Positions 29,423 through 38,358 are shown, counted from the first letter of the stretch. The stretch is DNA of 64,000 nt from Terribacillus aidingensis (GCF_900215625.1 NZ_OBEK01000002.1:124001-188000), one strand, 5' to 3'. The notes: generated by a model from the sequence alone, not told the origin. Made by a program: numbers and translations.

Positions 29423-30147
29423 AAATTGATATATTGACTTTATTTCCGGAAATGTTCGAAGGTGTGCTGCAGCATTCTATCTTAAAACGTGCGCAGGAGC
29501 TGGGTGCTTTTCAGCCGAACTTAGTGAATTTCCGAGAGTTTACAACAAACAAACATAAAAAGGTTGACGACTATCCCTACGGCGGCGGAGCAGGAATGGT
29601 ATTAGCGCCGCAGCCTATCTTTGATGCAATTGAGCATGTGACAGAAGGAGCCGCTAAGCCTCGTGTTGTCCTCATGTGTCCGCAGGGAGAACCATACAAC
29701 CAAAAGAAAGCAGAAGAATTAGCGAAAGAAGAGCATTTAATCTTCATTTGCGGTCACTACGAAGGATATGATGAACGCATACGCGAAAACCTGGTAACGG
29801 ATGAAATTTCAATTGGTGACTATGTTCTTACAGGCGGAGAAATCGGTGCGATGGCTGTTATTGATAGTGTAGTAAGATTATTGCCGGATGTACTAGGTAA
29901 TGCCTCATCTGCTCCGGAAGATTCGTTTTCGACTGGCTTATTAGAGCATCCGCATTATACGCGCCCAGCGGATTTCCGCGGTATGCAAGTGCCAGAGGTA
30001 CTTACGTCAGGAGATCACGGTAAGATTGAAGCTTGGCGCCGGGAACAATCGCTGTATCGGACTGCTACGAGAAGACCTGATCTGCTTACAGATGCAGCAC
30101 TTTCCGACAAAGAACGCGACCAAGTGAAAAAGTGGCAAAAAGATTAA
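29419..30147 (+). CDS. trmD: tRNA (guanine-37-N1)-methyltransferase TrmD
   Basis: A 242-residue SPOUT-class enzyme that makes m1G37 and so prevents frameshifting. Seen: [13 protein letters not shown] at the start, [12 protein letters not shown] (near 50), the knot motifs [11 protein letters not shown] (near 113) and [11 protein letters not shown] (near 132). Full length. A short gap with its own promoter separates it from rplS. Confidence 0.97.
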   Translation: MKIDILTLFPEMFEGVLQHSILKRAQELGAFQPNLVNFREFTTNKHKKVDDYPYGGGAGMVLAPQPIFDAIEHVTEGAAKPRVVLMCPQGEPYNQKKAEELAKEEHLIFICGHYEGYDERIRENLVTDEISIGDYVLTGGEIGAMAVIDSVVRLLPDVLGNASSAPEDSFSTGLLEHPHYTRPADFRGMQVPEVLTSGDHGKIEAWRREQSLYRTATRRPDLLTDAALSDKERDQVKKWQKD

Positions 30148-30155
30148 ATAATGCT

Positions 30156-30184
30156 TTGAATTCATAAGGTAAATATGATATATT
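30156..30184 (+). promoter_or_regulatory. rplS promoter
   Basis: -35 TTGAAT (30156-30161), 17 nt spacer, -10 TATATT (30179-30184). It places the transcript start just before the leader described next. Confidence 0.75.
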
Positions 30185-30187
30185 TAA

Positions 30188-30268
30188 TGCTGTGCTTACA
30201 ACGGTAGGCATCATATTACAATGTTCCGCTGTCGTTTATACGAGAATGAGCATTGGTGAGAAGGAGTT
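30188..30268 (+). ncRNA. Probable L19 (rplS) mRNA leader
   Basis: A roughly 80-nt leader lies between the rplS promoter and start codon. It contains an arm pair TGCTTAC / GTAGGCA around AACG, then ATGTTCCGCTG and ACGAGAATG, in the layout I recall for the conserved Firmicute L19 leader family. Such leaders are thought to let ribosomal protein control its own synthesis. Assignment is from memory of the motif, not from a covariance-model search. Confidence 0.6.
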
Positions 30269-30275
30269 GAACAGA

Positions 30276-30620
30276 ATGCAGGAATTAATTCATGACATTA
30301 CAAAAGAACAGCTTCGCGCTGATCATCCTGAATTCCGTGCCGGAGATACGGTTAAAGTACACGTTAAAGTAGTAGAGGGTACTCGCGAGCGTATCCAGCT
30401 ATTTGAAGGCGTTGTAATCAAACGTCAAAACGGCGGAATTTCAGAAACTTTCACAGTACGTAAGATTTCTTCAGGCGTTGGTGTGGAACGTACTTTCCCA
30501 GTACACAGCCCACGTTTGGATAAAATTGAAGTTAGCCGTCGTGGTAAAGTACGTCGTGCGAAACTTTATTACCTACGTAAACTTCGCGGAAAAGCTGCTC
30601 GTATCAAAGAAATCCGCTAA
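30276..30620 (+). CDS. rplS: 50S ribosomal protein L19
   Basis: A 114-residue protein at the 30S-50S interface. Seen: [14 protein letters not shown] at the start, [19 protein letters not shown], the signature [20 protein letters not shown], and [17 protein letters not shown] at the end. ATG 30276 has AAGGAG 9 nt upstream; the longer in-frame reading through the leader is not real. A terminator follows. Confidence 0.98.
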   Translation: MQELIHDITKEQLRADHPEFRAGDTVKVHVKVVEGTRERIQLFEGVVIKRQNGGISETFTVRKISSGVGVERTFPVHSPRLDKIEVSRRGKVRRAKLYYLRKLRGKAARIKEIR

Positions 30621-30627
30621 GTACCAG

Positions 30628-30661
30628 AAAAGAGAGCTTGCTTCGTCAAGCTCTTTTTTTG
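30628..30661 (+). terminator. Rho-independent terminator after rplS
   Basis: AGAGAGCTTG pairs with CAAGCTCT around a CTTCGT loop and is followed by seven T. Confidence 0.93.
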
Positions 30662-30697
30662 CTATTATGACATTTTTAGACAATTGGAGGCTTCTGC

Positions 30698-31255
30698 ATG
30701 GCCAAACAAAAAAACGAGTGGCTGGATTGGCTAAAAGCACTGGTCATCGCTGTTATCATTGCTGTTGTGGTTCGGATGTTTTTGTTTGCCCCGATTGTAG
30801 TTGACGGGCCTTCCATGCAGCCGACATTGCATGATAATGATTTTATGATTGTAAATAAACTCAGCTATCATTTGCACGATCCAGAACGAAAAGATATCGT
30901 TGTTTTTCATGCTACGAAAGAGAAAGACTATATAAAACGTGTGATTGGTATCCCTGGTGATCATGTTGAAATGATTGACGATACTTTATATATAAACGGT
31001 GAAGTTGCGGAAGAGCCGTATTTGGAAAGCGAGAAAGAGGCGCTAACAGACGGCGGTAACCTGACCAATGATTTCACGCTTGAAGATTTGCCGGGTAATT
31101 ACGAGGAGATTCCAGAAGGCTATGTACTCGTACTCGGGGATAATCGCAGAAACTCAACCGATAGCAGATATATTGGGCTGATACCCGAGGATCAGATTGT
31201 TGGGAAAGTACAGCTGACTTTCTGGCCGCTAAATCGCATCGGTCTGACAAATTAG
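30698..31255 (+). CDS. lepB: Type I signal peptidase
   Basis: A 185-residue membrane protease that removes signal peptides from Sec-exported proteins, of the Bacillus SipS type (one N-terminal membrane segment, about residues 12-30). Seen: catalytic serine in DGPSMQPTL (near 39), lysine in YIKRVIGIPGD (near 80), and the GDNRRNSTDSR box near 147. Located between rplS and rbgA, where many Bacillaceae carry a signal peptidase gene. Confidence 0.95.
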   Translation: MAKQKNEWLDWLKALVIAVIIAVVVRMFLFAPIVVDGPSMQPTLHDNDFMIVNKLSYHLHDPERKDIVVFHATKEKDYIKRVIGIPGDHVEMIDDTLYINGEVAEEPYLESEKEALTDGGNLTNDFTLEDLPGNYEEIPEGYVLVLGDNRRNSTDSRYIGLIPEDQIVGKVQLTFWPLNRIGLTN

Positions 31256-31270
31256 GAGGAACATATTCTC

Positions 31271-32128
31271 GTGACGATTCAATGGTTTCCCGGTCATATG
31301 GCCAAAGCTAGGAGAGAAGTAGAAGAAAAATTAAAGCTGGTGGACTTTGTCATTGAGCTGGTTGATGCGAGAGCGCCAGAAGCATCGCAAAACCCGATGC
31401 TCAGAAAAGTACTTGGCAATAAGCCAAAAATGGTTGTACTCATGAAAAAAGACTTAGCAGACAAATCTGTCACAGATGCTTGGATCCGTTATTACGAGGA
31501 ACAAGGAACGCCGGCACTTGCTGTTAATGCGGATGAAAAAGGTGACGTACAGCGTGTTATTCAGCGGGCGCATGACATGCATGCAGCTAAACGGGAAAGA
31601 TGGAAACGCAAAGGCTTGCAAAATCCTCCCCCCGGCCGTGCGATGATTATTGGTATACCAAATGTAGGAAAATCGACACTGATCAACCGGCTTGCCAGCA
31701 AGAAAATTGCCAAAACAGGCGACAGACCAGGTGTCACTACGCAGCAGCAATGGATCAAAGTAAAGAAGGATTTCGAATTGCTGGATACACCAGGGATTCT
31801 ATGGCCGAAATTTGAGGATCCGCAAGTAGGTCTTGTGTTAGCTGCAATTGGTACAATCAAAGATCAGATTTTGCCGATGGAAGAAGTGGCAACATTCATC
31901 CTTTCTTATTTAAAAGAACATTATCCGGCTCAGCTATCCGAGAGATACGGGATCGATAATCTTGCTGATATTGAAGTGATAGAGATGTTTACGCATATTG
32001 GCCGTATCCGCGGTGCTCTTGAAGGCGGCGGTATGATTAACTACGAGAAAACATACGAAATTGTTATTCGCGACCTGCGCAGTAAGCGTATAGCGAATGT
32101 TACATTTGAAAAGCCAGCAGCAGAATAA
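31271..32128 (+). CDS. rbgA: Ribosome biogenesis GTPase RbgA (YlqF)
   Basis: A 285-residue circularly permuted GTPase needed for late 50S assembly (entry of L16, L27 and others). Seen: IQWFPGHMAKARRE at the start, G4 LMKKDLAD (near 57), G1 GIPNVGKSTLINRLA (near 128), G3 DTPGILWP (near 177), and a C-terminal helical ANTAR-like domain. GTG start with AGGAGG 10 nt upstream. Terminator follows. Confidence 0.97.
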   Translation: MTIQWFPGHMAKARREVEEKLKLVDFVIELVDARAPEASQNPMLRKVLGNKPKMVVLMKKDLADKSVTDAWIRYYEEQGTPALAVNADEKGDVQRVIQRAHDMHAAKRERWKRKGLQNPPPGRAMIIGIPNVGKSTLINRLASKKIAKTGDRPGVTTQQQWIKVKKDFELLDTPGILWPKFEDPQVGLVLAAIGTIKDQILPMEEVATFILSYLKEHYPAQLSERYGIDNLADIEVIEMFTHIGRIRGALEGGGMINYEKTYEIVIRDLRSKRIANVTFEKPAAE

Positions 32129-32130
32129 TT

Positions 32131-32166
32131 GGACATACATATTTTTTATGTATGTCTTTATTTTTT
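32131..32166 (+). terminator. Rho-independent terminator after rbgA
   Basis: GACATACAT (32132-32140) pairs perfectly with ATGTATGTC (32148-32156), followed by TTTATTTTTT. Confidence 0.9.
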
Positions 32167-32206
32167 GCTTTGCTGACCGATAAACAAAGAAAAGGGAGAT
32201 AGTTTT

Positions 32207-32983
32207 ATGAAAGACGCACTGACGATTCAGCAAATACGCACTCATTTACATGAAGGCACGTACTCAAATGAGATGCTCACTTCCTGGCAGGAAGACCATC
32301 GTACCGGTGTTCAAAAGCTGATAGCGACACATCAACGGAAAGAGGCGAAAGAAAAAGAGCTTCGTGAGTTATACACCGAAATGTGCAGCTTTGAAAATGC
32401 TTGTTACGCAGATGGGAAAAAGTATATTGCTGGTATCGACGAAGCGGGCAGAGGACCACTTGCTGGGCCGGTCGTGGCAGCATCCGTTATTTTACCGAGA
32501 GAAGTCTACATAGCTGGATTAAATGATTCCAAACAGCTAAGTGAAACAAAAAGAGAAGCATTATATAAGCAAATAATTGCTTCTTGTACAGCTTACGGGG
32601 TAGGTATTGTGTCCAGTAAGCGGATCGATGAAATTAATATCTATCAAGCTGCAAAGCAAGCAATGATAGAAGCTGTCGAGGCAATGGAACAACAGCCTGA
32701 TCATGTGTTGGTCGATGCCATGCCGCTGGATACACTGTCATGTTCCTACGAATCGCTTATTAAAGGAGATCAGCGGAGCGTAAGTATTGCGGCAGCCAGC
32801 ATTATTGCCAAAGTAACGCGCGACCGGCTTATGAAAGATGCAGATAGAGAATACCCGGGTTATGGTTTTAAAGACAATATGGGCTATGGCACAAAGCAGC
32901 ATCTTGAAGCTTTGCAATCGCAAGGAGCAACGCCTCTTCATCGGACGACTTTTGGTCCTGTGAAGGAACTTTCCCGCGTCTAG
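32207..32983 (+). CDS. rnhB: Ribonuclease HII
   Basis: A 258-residue Mn-dependent enzyme that removes ribonucleotides from DNA-RNA hybrids. Seen: an N-terminal extension of about 70 residues typical of Bacillus RNase HII, then the catalytic GIDEAGRGPLAGPVVA (near 76-91), SKQLSE, DAMPLDT near 170, and AASIIAKVTRD. AAAGGGAG lies 8-9 nt before the ATG. ylqG follows after 15 nt. Confidence 0.97.
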   Translation: MKDALTIQQIRTHLHEGTYSNEMLTSWQEDHRTGVQKLIATHQRKEAKEKELRELYTEMCSFENACYADGKKYIAGIDEAGRGPLAGPVVAASVILPREVYIAGLNDSKQLSETKREALYKQIIASCTAYGVGIVSSKRIDEINIYQAAKQAMIEAVEAMEQQPDHVLVDAMPLDTLSCSYESLIKGDQRSVSIAAASIIAKVTRDRLMKDADREYPGYGFKDNMGYGTKQHLEALQSQGATPLHRTTFGPVKELSRV

Positions 32984-32998
32984 AAGGGAAGCGACAGC

Positions 32999-34765
32999 AT
33001 GTACCAACATTCAATTCAAGCGACTGGTAAGCTTATGCAAGCAGCACAGCTGCAAGAAAAAACACTGCGGTCAGGTGAAATTGTCACAGGCAAGATCAAT
33101 AAGTTTTATCCTGATAACAAAGCGTTGCTGCAAATTGGCGCAAAGCAGGTAATTGCGGAATTACAAACGCAGTTATCAGCTGGAGGTACGTATTGGTTTG
33201 AAGTAAAAGAAGGCGGCGAGCGCCCGCTGCTGCAAGTTCTTCCGCCAACAGCGCAAAGGCAAAGCAGTGTTGCAGGTTTAATTGAGCTTACTGGCAATAA
33301 GGTAAACAGCACAGCCAGCAGCTTTATAGAAGGCCTGCGAAAACAGCAGATTTCTTTTACAATAGCAGAGTTGAAACAAGCTTTACAGCTTCTTCAGCAG
33401 CAGGAGCCGCATCTTATGGAAGTCAGCAAAGATGCACTGCAAGTTATGCTGAAAAGGCAGCTCCCGCTATCAGCAAATGTGCTGCAAGCAATCACAGCGC
33501 GTCAAACAATGGATTTGACAGCATCCATACAGCAGCTGGCCCAAGATTCGCCAGCGGATGGAAAGGTGAACCTGCCTCTTCAGAACGTACTTAGTAAATT
33601 GGCGCCCGGTAGTGCTACAGGAAATAGCGCACAGCTTGTGCAGCAGATCGTGCAAGAAGTAAAATCAGGAAAACAGGATACGTATCAAGCGATCCGGCCA
33701 TTCTTTCCTTCCAACCCGCCAACATATAACACGTGGCAAGAGGAGTGGCTGAATTTTGACACAAAGACAATGAGAGCAATGGATACGCAAAGTCTGCAGC
33801 AGGTATCCATGAACAGCGTCTCCAAGGACAGCAAGATTCCTTTCCCGGCTGCTTTGCAATCATTTATGGTAGAACTACAGCAAGCTGCGAAGCCGATTGC
33901 TGCAGTGCAGTCAAATGCACAAACAGCACTTTCTACAGCGCAGCAGCTGCTTCGTATGTTCCCGGATCAGCCATTAGCACAAAATGTTCAAGCCAGTGTA
34001 AGCAAGGCGTTAGATGCGTTCAACATGGTCTCAACAGCTCAGAGTTTACAAGAAATGCTCACAAACAGCAATTCGAAGAATGAGGAGCTATTGGCAAAGA
34101 CTGCTGATATGCTGCAGCTCCTTCAGCTGGCACAGCGGAATGAACAAAGCAAAGATGGTGCATTTTTTAAGGTGCTGTTGCAAGACGTGATGCGGGTGAT
34201 GGGTTTTTCCTATGAACACGATGTGGCAGCTGCTGATGTAACAGAGCTGCCTTTAAAAGGATTGCTTCTTCAGCATCATGCAGCAGGTAGCGAAAAAGCA
34301 GAGCTATCTTCGCAGCTGCTGCAGCAAATTACGGGCAGTCAGCTGCTTCAAGTTCAAGATGACAAGCAAATGGCTTATATCCAGCTGCAGCTGCCAGGTG
34401 CGCCGTTTGGTCTGAATAAGGATATGCTGCTGGACATCGAAAGCAGAAAAGAAGCAGATGGCCAATTATCTGCAGAACATTGCCGCATCATGTTCTATTT
34501 GGACATGCCTGTATTAAAAGAGTTGGTAGTCGATATGTTCGTGCAGAAAAAAGCAATTAGTTTGCATATTTATACACAATCAGATGCAACAGAGAGTGTG
34601 ATGCGCCCGCTGCAGAATAAGCTGAAGGCAGCATTGGAAACTAGCGGCTATCACCTCTCCTCTGTAAAATATTCTTTGTCGGGTAAAGCAAATACAGCTG
34701 GGCAGCATGCTGTTGCAAAGCCAAACGTTTCCTTCGAACAGAGAGGAGTCGATTTCCGGATATGA
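32999..34765 (+). CDS. ylqG: YlqG-like protein with FliK-like C-terminal region
   Basis: A 588-residue Gln/Ala-rich protein, the positional equivalent of the uncharacterised B. subtilis ylqG. Seen: an N-terminal beta-rich segment (about 25-85, GEIVTGKINKFYPDNKALLQ), a long alpha-helical middle rich in Gln and Leu, and a C-terminal region (about 501-543) that aligns without gaps to residues about 353-395 of the FliK encoded in this window, sharing spaced L, V, I, S and LK positions. The last 4 nt overlap ylqH (ATGA). No signal peptide or membrane helix. The FliK relation is my inference; no function is known to me. Confidence 0.7.
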   Translation: MYQHSIQATGKLMQAAQLQEKTLRSGEIVTGKINKFYPDNKALLQIGAKQVIAELQTQLSAGGTYWFEVKEGGERPLLQVLPPTAQRQSSVAGLIELTGNKVNSTASSFIEGLRKQQISFTIAELKQALQLLQQQEPHLMEVSKDALQVMLKRQLPLSANVLQAITARQTMDLTASIQQLAQDSPADGKVNLPLQNVLSKLAPGSATGNSAQLVQQIVQEVKSGKQDTYQAIRPFFPSNPPTYNTWQEEWLNFDTKTMRAMDTQSLQQVSMNSVSKDSKIPFPAALQSFMVELQQAAKPIAAVQSNAQTALSTAQQLLRMFPDQPLAQNVQASVSKALDAFNMVSTAQSLQEMLTNSNSKNEELLAKTADMLQLLQLAQRNEQSKDGAFFKVLLQDVMRVMGFSYEHDVAAADVTELPLKGLLLQHHAAGSEKAELSSQLLQQITGSQLLQVQDDKQMAYIQLQLPGAPFGLNKDMLLDIESRKEADGQLSAEHCRIMFYLDMPVLKELVVDMFVQKKAISLHIYTQSDATESVMRPLQNKLKAALETSGYHLSSVKYSLSGKANTAGQHAVAKPNVSFEQRGVDFRI

Positions 34766-35037
34766 CAGACAAGCATCCTGTACGCCAAGCAGCAGCTTTA
34801 AAATACGATACAGCGAAGCAGCACGCCCCTGTGCTGACAGCGAGCGGGCGCGGTTTAACTGCTGAAGCTATCATCAAGCGAGCTGAAGATAACGGTGTCC
34901 CAATCCAGCAAGACCCTGCATTGGTAGGTCTATTAGGCGAATTAAAGGTGAATGATGCAATTCCAGCAGATTTATACGAAGCTGTGGCCGAAGTCTTCGC
35001 ATTCATCTATAAAGCGGACAGACAAGCCGGAGAGTAA
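34762..35037 (+). CDS. ylqH: Stand-alone FlhB C-terminal-domain homologue YlqH
   Basis: A 91-residue soluble protein of the FlhB/YscU (EscU) cytoplasmic-domain family. It aligns along its length to the segment of FlhB that follows the autocleavage site: AALKYD matches AIAIQYD, and AVAEVFAFIYKADR matches AVAEVLAFVYRTER near the end of this window's FlhB. The NPTH cleavage motif is replaced by HPVR (residues 5-8), and there are no membrane segments. The start overlaps the ylqG stop, so the two are coupled. A stand-alone FlhB C-terminal homologue in Helicobacter pylori has been reported to act as a spare part for export; whether YlqH does so is unknown. Confidence 0.85.
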   Translation: MTDKHPVRQAAALKYDTAKQHAPVLTASGRGLTAEAIIKRAEDNGVPIQQDPALVGLLGELKVNDAIPADLYEAVAEVFAFIYKADRQAGE

Positions 35038-35062
35038 GCATCCTTTGCAGGATGCTTCTTCC
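35036..35062 (+). terminator. Hairpin after ylqH, weak terminator
   Basis: AAGCATCCT pairs perfectly with AGGATGCTT across a short loop, overlapping the stop codon. The following CTTCC is a poor T run, so termination may be partial. Confidence 0.6.
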
Positions 35063-35075
35063 ATAAATTCTCTCA

Positions 35076-35089
35076 TGAAAACATTTTCA
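35076..35089. promoter_or_regulatory. cre-like palindrome (candidate CcpA site)
   Basis: TGAAAACATTTTCA fits the cre consensus TGWAANCGNTNWCA with a single mismatch (the central G is A) and is part of a perfect inverted repeat ATGAAAA-CA-TTTTCAT. It lies about 84 nt upstream of the sucC -35 box. Confidence 0.55.
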
Positions 35090-35172
35090 TAAATCTTCTT
35101 TGAAACCTGCTCTATCTTCTTCTTATGTGCTTGTGCGTTTTATGTAGATTCTGTAATTTCTATAGTTTTTGG

Positions 35173-35202
35173 TAGACATTCCTAAAAGAAATCGTTTACA
35201 AT
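35173..35202 (+). promoter_or_regulatory. sucCD promoter
   Basis: -35 TAGACA (35173-35178), 18 nt spacer, -10 TACAAT (35197-35202). Confidence 0.75.
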
Positions 35203-35236
35203 AGTCTTGCACGGAATCTGACGGGGAGGGTACAGA

Positions 35237-36397
35237 ATGAATATTCATGAGTATCAAGGCAAAGAGGTTTTACGTGAATTTGGTGTGTCTGTTCCTGCTG
35301 GTAAAGTGGCGTTCAGTGTCGAAGAAGCTGTAGAAGCAGCTGAAAGCTTAGGCACAAATGTATGCGTTGTCAAAGCGCAAATCCACGCTGGCGGACGCGG
35401 TAAAGCAGGCGGTGTTAAAGTAGCGAAAGGCTTGGATGAAGTTCGTACATATGCGGAGGAAATCTTAGGCAAAACGCTGGTGACGCACCAGACAGGCCCT
35501 GAGGGGAAAGAAGTTAAACGGCTTCTCATAGAAGAGGGCTGTGATATCCAGAAGGAATATTATATCGGTCTTGTTCTTGACCGCAGCACATCTCGTATTG
35601 TTATGATGGCTTCTGAAGAAGGTGGCACAGAGATCGAGGAAGTTGCTGCAAAGACACCGGAGAAGATTTTCCGGGAAACGATTGACCCTGTTGTCGGGTT
35701 GACTGGCTACCAAGCTAGAAGACTGGCATTTGCAATCAATATTCCGCCAGAATCCTTAAATAAAGCTGTCGGCTTCATGATGAGTTTGTATCAGGCTTTC
35801 GTGGAGAAGGATTGCTCGATTGCCGAGATTAATCCGCTTGTTACGACAGGCGACGGCCAGGTATTGGCACTGGATGCTAAGCTGAACTTTGATGAAAACG
35901 CATTATACAAACATAAAGACATCGCTGGACTTCGTGATCTCGATGAAGAAGATGAAAAAGAAATTGAAGCATCAAAATATGATTTGAGTTATATTTCCTT
36001 AGATGGGAATATCGGCTGCATGGTAAATGGCGCCGGTCTGGCCATGGCTACGATGGATATTATTAAGCATTATGGCGGAGATCCCGCTAACTTCCTTGAT
36101 GTTGGGGGCGGTGCTACAACAGAAAAAGTAACTGAGGCGTTTAAAATCATTTTGGCGGATCAGAATGTAAAAGGTATCTTGGTTAATATTTTCGGAGGCA
36201 TCATGAAGTGTGACGTAATTGCAGAAGGCGTCATTGGTGCATCTCGTCAAGTCGGGCTGGACATTCCGCTTGTTGTTCGTCTGGAAGGTACGAATGTAGA
36301 GCAAGGCAAGCAGCTGTTGGAAGAATCCGGTTTGAATATCACATCCGCAGCTTCCATGGCTGATGCGGCTGAAAAAATCGTTGCACTTGTAAACTAA
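35237..36397 (+). CDS. sucC: Succinyl-CoA synthetase beta subunit (ADP-forming)
   Basis: A 386-residue ATP-grasp subunit of the TCA-cycle enzyme that makes ATP from succinyl-CoA. Seen: [17 protein letters not shown] at the start, [17 protein letters not shown] (near 45), AEINPLV (near 197), [15 protein letters not shown] and [10 protein letters not shown] near the end. GGGGAGGG is about 6 nt upstream. sucD follows after 18 nt. Confidence 0.98.
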   Translation: MNIHEYQGKEVLREFGVSVPAGKVAFSVEEAVEAAESLGTNVCVVKAQIHAGGRGKAGGVKVAKGLDEVRTYAEEILGKTLVTHQTGPEGKEVKRLLIEEGCDIQKEYYIGLVLDRSTSRIVMMASEEGGTEIEEVAAKTPEKIFRETIDPVVGLTGYQARRLAFAINIPPESLNKAVGFMMSLYQAFVEKDCSIAEINPLVTTGDGQVLALDAKLNFDENALYKHKDIAGLRDLDEEDEKEIEASKYDLSYISLDGNIGCMVNGAGLAMATMDIIKHYGGDPANFLDVGGGATTEKVTEAFKIILADQNVKGILVNIFGGIMKCDVIAEGVIGASRQVGLDIPLVVRLEGTNVEQGKQLLEESGLNITSAASMADAAEKIVALVN

Positions 36398-36415
36398 CGG
36401 GGGAGGTACAAATAC

Positions 36416-37318
36416 ATGAGTGTTTTCATTAACAAAGATACAAGAGTACTCGTACAAGGTATTACTGGTTCTACTGCACTATTCCACACAAAGCAGATGA
36501 TCGAATACGGTACCCGAATCGTTGCGGGTGTTACGCCGAAAAAAGGCGGTACGGAAGTGGAAGGCGTACCGGTTTATAATACAGTGAAAGAGGCTGTACA
36601 CGAAACTGGAGCGACTGCTTCGGTTATTTATGTACCGGCTCCATTCGCTGCGGATGCTATCTTGGAAGCGGTAGATGCAGAGATAGACTTAGTAATTTGT
36701 ATCACAGAACATATTCCGGTTATGGATATGGTACGTGTGAAACGTGCAATGGAAGGCAAACATACAAGACTGGTAGGACCGAACTGCCCAGGTGTTATCA
36801 CACCGGACGAATGTAAAATCGGCATCATGCCAGGTTATATCCATAAAAAAGGCCATATCGGCGTTGTATCCCGTTCCGGCACCCTTACGTATGAGGCAGT
36901 GCATCAGCTTACACAAGCAGGTATCGGACAGTCCACAGCTGTCGGTATTGGCGGAGATCCAGTGAACGGCACAGACTTCATTGATGTTTTAAAAGCTTTC
37001 AACGAAGACCGTGAAACAGAAGCGGTTATTATGATCGGAGAAATTGGCGGTACGGCAGAAGAAGAAGCCGCTGAATGGATCCGGGATAATATGACAAAGC
37101 CGGTAGTCGGTTTTATCGGCGGCGCAACAGCACCTCCAGGAAAACGAATGGGACATGCTGGGGCAATCATTTCCGGCGGAAAAGGCACTGCGGCTGAAAA
37201 GATGAAAGTTTTGGAAGCATGCGGAGTGAAGGTCGCCGATACACCTGCTGTTATGGGCGAGACGCTGATTGAAGTTCTGAAAGAAAAAGGACTGTACGAA
37301 ATCTGTCAGACACATTAA
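36416..37318 (+). CDS. sucD: Succinyl-CoA synthetase alpha subunit
   Basis: A 300-residue subunit that binds CoA and carries the phosphohistidine. Seen: [20 protein letters not shown] (near 13-32), [22 protein letters not shown], and the active-site histidine in [14 protein letters not shown] (near 246). Full length, with GGGGGAGG upstream. A strong terminator follows. Confidence 0.98.
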   Translation: MSVFINKDTRVLVQGITGSTALFHTKQMIEYGTRIVAGVTPKKGGTEVEGVPVYNTVKEAVHETGATASVIYVPAPFAADAILEAVDAEIDLVICITEHIPVMDMVRVKRAMEGKHTRLVGPNCPGVITPDECKIGIMPGYIHKKGHIGVVSRSGTLTYEAVHQLTQAGIGQSTAVGIGGDPVNGTDFIDVLKAFNEDRETEAVIMIGEIGGTAEEEAAEWIRDNMTKPVVGFIGGATAPPGKRMGHAGAIISGGKGTAAEKMKVLEACGVKVADTPAVMGETLIEVLKEKGLYEICQTH

Positions 37319-37320
37319 GA

Positions 37321-37362
37321 TGAAAGTGGGCCGAACAGTCGGCCCGCTTTCTTATCTTTTTT
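37321..37362 (+). terminator. Rho-independent terminator after sucD
   Basis: AAAGTGGGCCGA pairs with TCGGCCCGCTTT around ACAG, followed by CTTATCTTTTTT. Confidence 0.92.
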
Positions 37363-37380
37363 AGAGACAGGAGTGAGATA

Positions 37381-38286
37381 TTGGAGAAACGGGAAAGACT
37401 GTTATTGTTACATCGTGTGCTGCAAGGACGGCGTAAGCTCATGCGGCATATCCTCGCGTGCGATCCTCAACTGGATAACCTCTTACTTGCATCCTCACAA
37501 GAATTGAGGCTGCACTACCACCTCTCTGAGACTTTTGCAGGAAAACTATTCCGCGCACTGCAAGACGCTTTTCATCGGTACGCAATCGAACAAGCTGTGC
37601 AAAACTTTCATACCGTAACCTGTTTTGATGCAGATTACCCAGCTGTTCTGCAAGCAATTCCGGATGCACCGCTTGTACTGTACGCTGCTGGCAAACTTGA
37701 GTTGCTTGACCAAATGCCTGCTGTCAGTGTTGTCGGCAGCCGGCAGCCGACACATGCTGCACCAGGAAAAATAGCATACTTACTAGAGCCTTTAGCATCG
37801 GCTGGATGGACAATTGTTAGCGGTATGGCCAAAGGAATAGACAGCATGGCTCATCATGCTGCGCTGCGCGTACACGGTAGCACAATTGCTGTTCTGGGCA
37901 GCGGATTGCATCATATTTACCCGCTTTCTAATAAGAAATTATTTGATACAATGGCAGAATCACAGCTGCTGATTAGTGAGTATTATCCCGATCAGCCCCC
38001 GCGTAAGCATCATTTCCCGGAGCGCAATCGAATTATTAGCGCACTAGGTTTTTGCACCGTCGTTGTGGAAGCGAAAAAGCAAAGCGGCTCCATGCATACG
38101 GTGATGCATGCACTTGAACAAGGAAGGGAAGTTTTTGCCATTCCAGGTGATCCGCTCAAAGCCCAAACTGCAGGGTGTCATCAAATGATTTCAGAGGGAG
38201 CTGGAATTATATTTGAACCGGGACAGCTGCTAGAGGAGTGGGAACAGAATAAGACGAATTGGGCACACTATAATAGTAGAAACTAG
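37381..38286 (+). CDS. dprA: DNA processing protein DprA (Smf)
   Basis: A 301-residue Rossmann-fold protein that protects incoming single-stranded DNA and loads RecA during transformation. Seen: N-terminal helical region, VSVVGSRQPTHAA (near 116), SGMAKGIDSMAHHAAL (near 146), AVLGSGLHHIYP, FPERNRIISALG and a C-terminal EAKKQSGSMHT. TTG start with AGGAGTGAG about 7 nt upstream. No C-terminal winged-helix domain is visible, as in B. subtilis. Suggests at least latent competence. Confidence 0.95.
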   Translation: MEKRERLLLLHRVLQGRRKLMRHILACDPQLDNLLLASSQELRLHYHLSETFAGKLFRALQDAFHRYAIEQAVQNFHTVTCFDADYPAVLQAIPDAPLVLYAAGKLELLDQMPAVSVVGSRQPTHAAPGKIAYLLEPLASAGWTIVSGMAKGIDSMAHHAALRVHGSTIAVLGSGLHHIYPLSNKKLFDTMAESQLLISEYYPDQPPRKHHFPERNRIISALGFCTVVVEAKKQSGSMHTVMHALEQGREVFAIPGDPLKAQTAGCHQMISEGAGIIFEPGQLLEEWEQNKTNWAHYNSRN

Positions 38287-38328
38287 CATTTTTCAAACTC
38301 TTCTATTACAAAAAATAGCAAGTTATGT

Positions 38329-38358
38329 TTGACAAACAGAAGATAAGTATTCAATAAT
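38329..38358 (+). promoter_or_regulatory. topA promoter
   Basis: Perfect -35 TTGACA (38329-38334), 18 nt spacer, -10 AATAAT (38353-38358), in the 140-nt AT-rich gap before topA. Confidence 0.7.

Noticed and set aside
30192-30275. N-terminal extension of rplS through the leader
   Set aside because: L19 begins at MQELI; the extra in-frame codons overlap the leader structure and lack protein similarity.
35090-35172. A small gene or RNA in the ylqH-sucC gap
   Set aside because: AT/CT-rich sequence without frames, arms or ribosome sites; only the cre-like palindrome and the promoter stand out.
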